From Nanobdellota archaeon (GTDB taxonomy: Bacteria; Patescibacteriota; Minisyncoccia; UBA6257; GWB1-50-10), in NCBI GenBank assembly GCA_030695805.1, contig JAUYPG010000090.1, forward strand, positions 1 through 6,070: 6,070 bases of DNA, given 5' to 3'. The notes under the pieces are model-generated. The model was not told the DNA's origin. It searched no databases and saw only the letters and a list, made by a program, of their open reading frames with translations. Of this stretch, positions 1-5,233 are shown one piece after another (positions within the stretch are counted from its first letter, which is position 1; every line of letters starts with the position of its first letter). A program made the position numbers and the translations under genes.

Positions 1-38
1 TGGGGAAGTTTAGGTATGTTCACGCGCCCCATAAGTCC
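1..38. other. Window edge upstream of uvrA, unresolved
   Basis: This short stretch shows no convincing Shine-Dalgarno site or promoter. The uvrA frame stays open back to the window edge but has no ATG, GTG or TTG start within it. A second frame is open from base 1 to a TAA at 49-51 and could be the tail of an upstream gene overlapping the uvrA start. That tail is too short to recognise. Confidence 0.3.
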
Positions 39-2558
39 ATGCAAAAAATAATCATAAAAGGAGCCCGCGAGCACAACTTGAAAAACATCAATCTTGAGAT
101 ACCGAGAAACAAGATGGTGATTTTCACCGGGGTCTCGGGATCGGGAAAGTCATCGCTTGCCTTCGACACCATCTTCGCCGAAGGGCAGAGAAGGTATATC
201 GAGTCGCTCTCCGCCTACGCGCGGCAGTTTTTGGGCCGCCTCGACAAGCCGGACGTGGATGACATCGAGGGTCTTTCGCCAGCGATCTCCATTGACCAAA
301 AATCCCACTCCGGAAACCCGCGCTCGACTGTGGCGACCATCACGGAAATATATGACTATCTGCGGGTTCTCTTCGCGCGCGCCGGAACTCCGCACTGCCC
401 GCTCTGCGGAAAAAAAATCCAGCGCCTTACGCTTGACGAGATCGTGGACATCGCGATTCAGTTCGCGGAGGAGGCGCCTGCCGGAAAAGGGCTCTCTATA
501 TTCGCGCCCGTGGTGCGCGGCAGAAAAGGAGAGCATTACCAGATGCTCTATGATTTTTTGGGAGCCGGTTTTTACGAAGTGCGGGTGGACGGAGCATACA
601 AATCATTGCGGGAAAAGATTGAGTTAAAGCGGCGCGTTATGCATACGATTGACCTCGTGGTGGACAAGATTCCTTATGGCACGAATCTGAAAGACAAAGA
701 CAATCGCACGCGCGTTGGCGAGGCCATAGAGCATGCCTTAAAATATGGCGGGGATGTGGTAACTCTTATTACAAACAAGGAAGTAAATCTGTCCGCGAAG
801 TTCACCTGCCCGGATGACAGCTTCTCTTTTCCCGAGATTGAGCCGCGGCTTTTTTCCTTCAACAGCCCGTATGGCGCGTGCGACGCTTGCCACGGTATCG
901 GAACAAAAGAGCTCTGGAGCGAGGAGATATGCGAAACGTGCAAAGGAAACCGTCTGCGCCCTGAGGCCCTTTCTGTCCTTATAGACGGCGCGAACATCAC
1001 GCAGGTCGTAAAAAAATCCATCGCGGAGGCGAAACATTTTTTCGAGACCTTGAAGTCGCTGAAGGATGCTCGTTTCAAAGAAGTAACCGAAGCCCCGCTT
1101 CGAGAAATAAAAAACCGCCTCGGATTTCTCTATGATGTAGGGCTGGAATATCTGACGCTTGATAGAAAGGCGGGAACCCTTTCCGGAGGAGAAGCGCAAA
1201 GAATCCGCCTCGCCTCCCAGATCGGCTCGCGCCTTACCGGCACCCTCTACGTGCTGGACGAGCCGACCATAGGGCTCCATCAGCGCGATAATGACAAACT
1301 CGTGGCCACCCTTCTTGATCTCCGCGACATCGGAAACACGATTATCGTGGTGGAGCATGATGAGGACACGATCCGTGCCGCGGACTATCTCGTGGACATC
1401 GGCCCGGGCGCGGGCGTCCACGGCGGGGAAGTGGTGGCCGAAGGCGAGCTTCCCGGGCTCTTGAAAGATACAAAACAAAATTCGCTTACCCTGAAATATT
1501 TGCGGGGCGAGGAGAGTATTTCTCTTCCGGATCGCCGCCGCAAGGTGGAGCAAAAGCACGGCGACTTTTTGAAAATAAAAGGCGCGCGCGAAAACAATCT
1601 TCAGAACATAGATGTGGAGATCCCGCTCCGCCGCTTTGTCGCGGTAACCGGGGTCTCGGGATCAGGCAAGAGCACGCTCATGTATGACGTAATCTATAAG
1701 TATTGTGCCAATAAATTAAACGGGGCAAATTACAAGCCCGGCCTCGCGCACTCCATTTTGGGGCTGGAGTATATAAACCGCGTGATAAACATTGACCAGT
1801 CGCCAATCGGGAGAACCCCCCGCTCGAATTCCGCGACCTACGTGGGGGTCTGGACCTACATCCGTGATCTTTTCACGAGCACGGAAGGCGCGCGCGTGCG
1901 CGGGTACAAATCCGGCAGGTTCAGTTTCAATGTGAAAGGAGGCAGGTGCGAGCATTGCGAGGGGCACGGCGCTATCGCGATTGAGATGCACTTTCTCCCG
2001 ACCGTGCACGTAAGTTGCGATATCTGCAAAGGAAAGAGATTCAACAAAGAGACGCTCGAAATAAAATATAAAAAGAAAAATGTGTATGAAGTACTCCAGA
2101 TGACGATCGAGGAGGCGGCGGAATTTTTCAAGGATATTCCGTGGATACGCGATAAGCTCTGTATCTTAAACGAAGTTGGCCTGGGTTACCTCGGGCTCGG
2201 CCAACCCGCGCCGACCCTGTCCGGCGGAGAGGCCCAGCGCGTGAAGCTCTCGGCGGAATTGGGAAAGCGCGATACGCGCCGCACCCTCTATCTTCTGGAT
2301 GAGCCCACGACCGGCCTCCATTTTGACGACATCAAAAAACTCCTTGAGGTGCTTCAACGCCTTGTGGAGAGAGGAAATACCGTGATGGTCATTGAGCATA
2401 ACCTCGATGTCATAAAGTCCGCGGATTGGGTGATTGATCTCGGCCCCGAAGGCGGGGAGAAGGGAGGAAAAATAGTCGCCGTGGGAACTCCGGAAGACAT
2501 AATAAAAAAACCCGGCTCATACACCGGGCAGTACCTGAAGAAAAAACTTTTGAAATAG
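39..2558 (+). CDS. uvrA: Excinuclease ABC subunit A, compact form lacking the insertion domain
   Basis: UvrA is the DNA-damage sensor of nucleotide excision repair. It is a dimeric ABC-type ATPase that loads UvrB at lesions in the cytoplasm. Both ATPase halves are complete. Half I has Walker A GVSGSGKS (31-38), signature LSGGEAQR (381-388), Walker B ending LDEPT (406-410) and the H-loop VVEHD (437-441). Half II has Walker A (538-546), signature (727-734), Walker B (about 749-756) and VIEHN (784-788). The UvrB-binding region (about 125-255) is present. Cysteine pairs at 120/123, 281/284, 298/301, 637/640 and 660/663 fit the family's zinc modules, but the pair expected at 257/260 reads C-P-D-D. 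The protein is about 100 residues shorter than the usual ~940. The gap falls between C284 and C298, where about 110 residues of insertion domain normally lie. The ATG at 39 matches the family N-terminus (K-I-I-I-K-G-A-R-E-H-N-L). uvrC follows after 5 nt, so co-transcription is likely. Class I UvrA rather than UvrA2, because the UvrB-binding domain is kept. Confidence 0.96.
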   Translation: MQKIIIKGAREHNLKNINLEIPRNKMVIFTGVSGSGKSSLAFDTIFAEGQRRYIESLSAYARQFLGRLDKPDVDDIEGLSPAISIDQKSHSGNPRSTVATITEIYDYLRVLFARAGTPHCPLCGKKIQRLTLDEIVDIAIQFAEEAPAGKGLSIFAPVVRGRKGEHYQMLYDFLGAGFYEVRVDGAYKSLREKIELKRRVMHTIDLVVDKIPYGTNLKDKDNRTRVGEAIEHALKYGGDVVTLITNKEVNLSAKFTCPDDSFSFPEIEPRLFSFNSPYGACDACHGIGTKELWSEEICETCKGNRLRPEALSVLIDGANITQVVKKSIAEAKHFFETLKSLKDARFKEVTEAPLREIKNRLGFLYDVGLEYLTLDRKAGTLSGGEAQRIRLASQIGSRLTGTLYVLDEPTIGLHQRDNDKLVATLLDLRDIGNTIIVVEHDEDTIRAADYLVDIGPGAGVHGGEVVAEGELPGLLKDTKQNSLTLKYLRGEESISLPDRRRKVEQKHGDFLKIKGARENNLQNIDVEIPLRRFVAVTGVSGSGKSTLMYDVIYKYCANKLNGANYKPGLAHSILGLEYINRVINIDQSPIGRTPRSNSATYVGVWTYIRDLFTSTEGARVRGYKSGRFSFNVKGGRCEHCEGHGAIAIEMHFLPTVHVSCDICKGKRFNKETLEIKYKKKNVYEVLQMTIEEAAEFFKDIPWIRDKLCILNEVGLGYLGLGQPAPTLSGGEAQRVKLSAELGKRDTRRTLYLLDEPTTGLHFDDIKKLLEVLQRLVERGNTVMVIEHNLDVIKSADWVIDLGPEGGEKGGKIVAVGTPEDIIKKPGSYTGQYLKKKLLK

Positions 2559-2563
2559 GAAGT

Positions 2564-3874
2564 ATGCCGAGCTTAAACTCGAATATAAAAAAAATCCCAG
2601 AAACGCCGGGAGTATATATCTTTAGAAACAAAAGAAAGGAAATGTTATACATCGGGAAAGCCGCGAACCTGAAACGGCGGGTTTCGAGCTACTTCCAAAA
2701 AGCGCACGACTCTCGAATTGAAGAGATGGTCCGAAATATAGAGAAAATTGATTACAAAAAAACCGACTCCGTTCTTGAGGCGCTCATGTTTGAGGCCGAG
2801 CTTATAAAAAAACACCAGCCCCCGTACAACATTCTCCAAAAAGACGACAAAAGTTTTCTGTATGTGGAATTCACCAAAGAAAAGTTTCCTCGTCTCCTTC
2901 TCACGCGGGGCAAAAATAAAAGTCAGGGGTCGCACTTTGGCCCCTTTCTCTACGCCGGAGCAATTCGCGAAGGCCTGCGAATTCTTCGGAAAATTTTTCC
3001 ATGGAATCTTCACCCGCAATCCTCATTCCAATGTTCTCAAGAACATGAGAATAAGAAAAATAATGAAACAAAACCATGCTTTGATGCCCAGGTTGGTCTC
3101 TGCCCGGGAACATGCATTGGAGCAATATCAAAAGCTGATTACAAAAAAATAATTCGCAAAATACGCCTCTTTTTTCTGGGCAAGAAGAAGCAAATCATTC
3201 AGGAACTGAGGCGCGAGATGGGGGCAGCGAGCAAAAATCTCGAATTCGAACGCGCGAGCATAATCAAGCGTCAGATATTTTCCTTGAAGCACATTCAAGA
3301 TGTCGCGCTTATTAACGCCCAACCCGTCATTCCGAGCGCATGCGAGGAATCTCATCGTATTGAGGGTTATGATGTTTCCAACATATCCGGCACATCCGCC
3401 GTCGGCTCGATGGTCGTCTTTGTAGACGGCAAGCCCGATAAAAACCAATACCGAAAATTCAAAATCCCGCAACACTCCGAGCAAAGCGAGGTTAGTGTTG
3501 CGAGGACCCCGAGTCTTCGCGAGGGGTCTTATTTCAATATCCACCCGGCAAAAGGTCAAGGCGACACAGGTATGTTAAAAGAGGTGCTGGAGCGCCGCCT
3601 GAAGCACAAAGAGTGGCCTCTTCCAGATTTGATAGTCGTAGACGGGGGCAAGGGGCAGGTTGGCGCGGCAACGTCCGCGCTCGCCGAAGCAGGGCTGAAA
3701 ATTCCGGTCGTGGGAATTGCAAAAGGCCCGAAGCGGAAAAAAAACGAATTTTTTGGCAAAATCCAGGCGTGGACAGACGAAGACGGGCTGATAAAAGTCC
3801 GCGACGAAGCACATCGCTTCGCAATTTCGTATCATAAACATCTCCGCGGCGCGCCTTTTCGCAAGAGAACATAA
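2564..3874 (+). CDS. uvrC: Excinuclease ABC subunit C, short form without C-terminal HhH domain
   Basis: UvrC makes the 3' and 5' incisions around a lesion marked by UvrB. The N-terminal GIY-YIG nuclease shows G-V-Y (16-18), Y-I-G (29-31), R39, E77 and N89. Cysteines 157, 172, 180 and 184 follow the spacing of the family's Fe-S ligands. A UVR-type UvrB-interaction motif lies near 224-241. The RNase H-like nuclease has D270 (in Y-D-V-S-N), D360 (in V-V-D-G-G-K-G-Q) and H417 (in D-E-A-H-R-F-A), matching the family's D-D-H triad. The protein stops 19 residues after H417, so the tandem helix-hairpin-helix tail of typical ~600-aa UvrC is absent. There is no room downstream for a frameshifted remainder. 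Two segments (about 254-263 and 302-329) look like insertions compared with the family and coincide with palindromic DNA. An AGGA at 2557-2560 overlaps the uvrA stop and sits only 3 nt before the ATG. The start agrees with family alignment (P-G-V-Y at residue 15). Confidence 0.93.
   Translation: MPSLNSNIKKIPETPGVYIFRNKRKEMLYIGKAANLKRRVSSYFQKAHDSRIEEMVRNIEKIDYKKTDSVLEALMFEAELIKKHQPPYNILQKDDKSFLYVEFTKEKFPRLLLTRGKNKSQGSHFGPFLYAGAIREGLRILRKIFPWNLHPQSSFQCSQEHENKKNNETKPCFDAQVGLCPGTCIGAISKADYKKIIRKIRLFFLGKKKQIIQELRREMGAASKNLEFERASIIKRQIFSLKHIQDVALINAQPVIPSACEESHRIEGYDVSNISGTSAVGSMVVFVDGKPDKNQYRKFKIPQHSEQSEVSVARTPSLREGSYFNIHPAKGQGDTGMLKEVLERRLKHKEWPLPDLIVVDGGKGQVGAATSALAEAGLKIPVVGIAKGPKRKKNEFFGKIQAWTDEDGLIKVRDEAHRFAISYHKHLRGAPFRKRT
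3025..3052. repeat. Imperfect palindrome inside uvrC, at the first Fe-S cysteine codon
   Basis: Inner arms atgttct (3031-3037) and agaacat (3040-3046) are perfect inverted repeats with a 2-nt loop. Outer arms attc (3025-3028) and gaat (3049-3052) extend the structure across a 2-nt mismatch on each side. It is read in frame as part of uvrC and includes the codon for C157. The surrounding residues (about 148-168) are poorly conserved in the family. It does not carry the CCGAG core of the other uvrC palindromes. Confidence 0.45.
3329..3350. repeat. Palindromic repeat, copy 1 of the CCGAG-N5-GCGAGG type, in frame in uvrC
   Basis: Arms attcc (3329-3333) and ggaat (3346-3350) enclose a centre containing the 8-bp palindrome cgcatgcg (3337-3344). 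The core, ccgag + 5 nt + gcgagg (3332-3347), is shared with two further copies in the same gene. It is translated as V-I-P-S-A-C-E-E-S just before the conserved R-I-E-G-Y-D strand of the RNase H-like domain, where the family needs no such residues. It resembles small dispersed palindromes that insert in frame in other bacteria. Membership of a genome-wide family cannot be shown from this window. Confidence 0.6.
3468..3502. repeat. Palindromic repeat, copy 2 of the CCGAG-N4-GCGAGG type, in frame in uvrC
   Basis: Perfect 9-bp arms, cgcaacact (3468-3476) and agtgttgcg (3494-3502), enclose the core ccgag + caaa + gcgagg (3477-3491). This copy is read in a different frame from copies 1 and 3 and yields S-E-Q-S-E-V. 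It lies just after the Y-R-K-F-K-I strand of the RNase H-like domain, inside a segment with no counterpart in typical UvrC. Confidence 0.65.
3505..3528. repeat. Palindromic repeat, copy 3 of the CCGAG-N5-GCGAGG type, in frame in uvrC
   Basis: Arms gacccc (3505-3510) and ggggtc (3523-3528) are perfectly complementary and enclose the core ccgag + tcttc + gcgagg (3509-3524). It starts 2 nt after copy 2, forming a tandem pair. It encodes P-S-L-R-E-G, in the same frame as copy 1 (P-S-A-C-E-E). The outer arms differ from the other copies while the inner core is conserved. Confidence 0.6.
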
Positions 3875-3877
3875 AAA

Positions 3878-3915
3878 CACCCATAGGACAATTCCATAGA
3901 ATTGTCCTATGGGTG
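3878..3915. terminator. Perfect 17-bp hairpin after uvrC, terminator-like on the minus strand
   Basis: Bases 3878-3894 (beginning cacccatagg) are exactly complementary to 3899-3915, with a 4-nt loop (cata). The hairpin begins 3 nt after the uvrC stop. On the + strand it is followed by aatggg, with no T-run. On the - strand the sequence after the stem is TTTTTAT, as in a standard intrinsic terminator facing uvrC. It may insulate uvrC from mazG, stop antisense transcription, or protect the uvrC mRNA 3' end. It could also be another dispersed palindrome. Confidence 0.65.
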
Positions 3916-3932
3916 AATGGGCGGAGTTATTG

Positions 3933-3961
3933 TTGGTGTTACGAGGAGGACAAGGTATAAT
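3933..3961 (+). promoter_or_regulatory. Likely promoter for mazG, consistent with a leaderless transcript
   Basis: A perfect -10 box TATAAT lies at 3956-3961. A weak -35 candidate, TTGGTG (3933-3938), is 17 nt upstream. The ATG of the mazG gene is 6 nt after the -10 box, so transcription would be expected to start at or next to the A of the start codon. An AGGAGGA at 3944-3950 lies 17 nt before the ATG, too far for a normal ribosome site, and would lie upstream of the predicted transcript start. It cannot serve the mRNA from this promoter. Confidence 0.55.
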
Positions 3962-3967
3962 GCGTAT

Positions 3968-4297
3968 ATGGAACTAAATAATTACCAAAAAGAGGCGCAT
4001 AGGACGGCGAGGTATGTGGATATCGGGGAAGCGTATGTGTATCCGACTCTCGGGCTTGTGGGAGAGGCGGGAGAGTTGGCAAACAAGGTCAAAAAAATCT
4101 TTCGGGACAGGGATGGGAAGATTGACGAAGAAACAAAAAACGCTCTCATGCTCGAACTGGGAGACATCCTCTGGTACGTCGCGGAAATCGCGACCGTCCT
4201 CGGCGTGCCGCTTGAAGAAGTGGCAGAGGCGAACCTTCAAAAACTCGCTTCTCGCAAGGAACGGGAAGTGATTGGAGGGAGCGGAGACAACAGATAA
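3968..4297 (+). CDS. MazG-like nucleoside triphosphate pyrophosphohydrolase
   Basis: This 109-aa all-helical protein belongs to the MazG/NTP-pyrophosphohydrolase family, which hydrolyses (d)NTPs to NMP and pyrophosphate in a Mg-dependent reaction. Such proteins are proposed to clean the nucleotide pool. The metal-binding motif is visible as E33 and E36 in G-E-A-G-E, followed by E63 and D66 in E-L-G-D-I-L-W-Y. The C-terminal K-L-A-S-R-K-E-R and G-G-S-G-D-N-R are typical of the single-domain subgroup, so it is full length. An ATG at 3917 in the same frame would add 17 residues, but that segment has no family counterpart and contains the -10 box, so 3968 is preferred. The TAA stop touches the heptad-repeat element. 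The substrate is not predictable from sequence. The position between uvrC and nfo supports a genome-maintenance role (inference). Confidence 0.9.
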   Translation: MELNNYQKEAHRTARYVDIGEAYVYPTLGLVGEAGELANKVKKIFRDRDGKIDEETKNALMLELGDILWYVAEIATVLGVPLEEVAEANLQKLASRKEREVIGGSGDNR

Positions 4298-4382
4298 ATT
4301 TCTAATTTCTAATTTCTAATCAAGTACCAATGTCCCAATATCGAAAAATTCATTAGTAATTAGTAATTAGTAATTAGAAATT
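4297..4382. repeat. About 86-bp element of 7-bp repeats with inverted ends, between mazG and nfo
   Basis: The left half is three tandem copies of aatttct (4297-4317) followed by aat. The right half is three copies of attagta (4352-4372) followed by attagaa and att (4373-4382). Read as reverse complement from 4382, the right half gives aatttct then aattact repeats. The two ends therefore form terminal inverted repeats that match at 22 of 24 positions. The roughly 31-bp centre (4321-4351) has no recognisable coding or RNA signature. This is a MITE-like or structural intergenic repeat that could fold into a long AT-rich hairpin in mRNA. Its last base lies 8 nt before the nfo start, so it may also affect nfo expression. 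Confidence 0.7.
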
Positions 4383-4390
4383 CTAGGCGT

Positions 4391-5233
4391 ATGCCTAACA
4401 TCGGTGCTCATGTTTCAACCGCTGGGGGTCTGTGGAAAGCCGTAGAAAACGCGCGTGCCATAGGCGCGACCTGTATTCAGATATTCGGGGCATCCCCAAG
4501 GCAGTGGGTCGCGCGTCTTCCCTCTAAAATAGAAATAAAGAAATTCAAAGACGCCCTCGGAGAAAGCGGCATTCATAGCGTCTATCTCCACGCAAGCTAC
4601 CTTGTAAACCTTGCGAGCGCGAACAAGGATATTTTTGAAAAATCGGTGAAAAACCTCACGGCGCATCTCTCTGTCGCGGAGGAGATCGGGGCCGAGGGAG
4701 TTATTTTTCACCCCGGGTCGGCAAAGGGGCACGCCGAGAGAAAAACCGCCTTGGATCAGGAAGCCCGCGCTATGCGGGAGGTCATAAAAAACGTTCCCGG
4801 GCACGCCAAGCTTTTTATGGAAAATACCGCCGGAGGAGGGCAAAAAATCGGTGGAGTGGAAGACATCGCGTATCTATTCCTACAAGTGAAATCTTCCCGG
4901 GTGCAAGTGTGCGTAGATACGGCCCACGCCTTGGAAGAGGGGATGATTGATGAGTACGTTCCGCAAAAAATAAAAAAGTTCGCGGACGCGTGGGATGGCG
5001 CGGTAGGAATAAAAAACATTCCGGTTCTGCACATGAATGACTCGAAAACCGTCGCTGGTTCTCATCATGACCGCCATGAAAATATCGGCGAAGGGCATAT
5101 CGGAAGAAAAGGATTCGAATGTCTCGCGAAAGAAAAACGTTTCAGAGACAAGGACTGGATTCTCGAAGTTCCGGGGTTCGAGGGCCAGGGCCCGGACAAA
5201 AAAAATATAGACATACTTAAGTTCTTGGGATGA
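4391..5233 (+). CDS. nfo: Endonuclease IV (AP endonuclease, zinc-dependent)
   Basis: Endonuclease IV cuts DNA 5' to abasic sites and removes blocked 3' ends during base excision repair, using a trinuclear zinc centre in a TIM barrel. At 280 aa it matches the usual length (about 280-290). It opens with the family N-terminus (I-G-A-H-V-S at 4-9). All nine metal ligands known from E. coli Nfo have counterparts: H67 (L-H-A-S-Y), H107 (F-H-P-G-S), E144 (M-E-N-T-A-G-G-G), D176 and H179 (D-T-A-H), H214 (H-M-N-D-S-K), D227 and H229 (D-R-H-E-N-I-G-E-G) and E259 (L-E-V-P-G). The start at 4391 fits the alignment and has only a weak AGG just upstream (4385-4387). The gene follows the heptad element and its TGA overlaps the ATG of the next gene, so the two are probably translationally coupled. 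Confidence 0.96.
   Translation: MPNIGAHVSTAGGLWKAVENARAIGATCIQIFGASPRQWVARLPSKIEIKKFKDALGESGIHSVYLHASYLVNLASANKDIFEKSVKNLTAHLSVAEEIGAEGVIFHPGSAKGHAERKTALDQEARAMREVIKNVPGHAKLFMENTAGGGQKIGGVEDIAYLFLQVKSSRVQVCVDTAHALEEGMIDEYVPQKIKKFADAWDGAVGIKNIPVLHMNDSKTVAGSHHDRHENIGEGHIGRKGFECLAKEKRFRDKDWILEVPGFEGQGPDKKNIDILKFLG

Noticed and set aside
738..1559. Long minus-strand open frame (273 codons) opposite uvrA
   Set aside because: It lies wholly inside the strongly conserved uvrA sequence, shows no recognisable domain, and reflects codon bias of the plus-strand gene.
126..1663. Exact 17-bp repeat accggggtctcgggatc at 126-142 and 1647-1663
   Set aside because: It encodes the Walker A loop (T-G-V-S-G-S) in the two ATPase halves of UvrA, so it reflects the internal duplication of the protein rather than a mobile repeat.
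2564..3874. uvrC as a pseudogene because of its short length and insertions
   Set aside because: Both nuclease active sites, the four cysteines and the UVR motif are intact in one frame, and the insertions keep the frame.
3917..3967. Upstream ATG extending the mazG gene by 17 residues
   Set aside because: The added residues have no family counterpart, the ATG sits against the 3878-3915 hairpin, and the segment contains the TATAAT box.
4297..4382. CRISPR array
   Set aside because: The units are 7 bp, tandem without spacers, and reversed in the second half.
5231..5233. TGA read as a sense codon, fusing nfo to the following gene
   Set aside because: Endonuclease IV ends at its normal length here and the next gene has its own ATG in another frame. 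There is no sign of TGA recoding.
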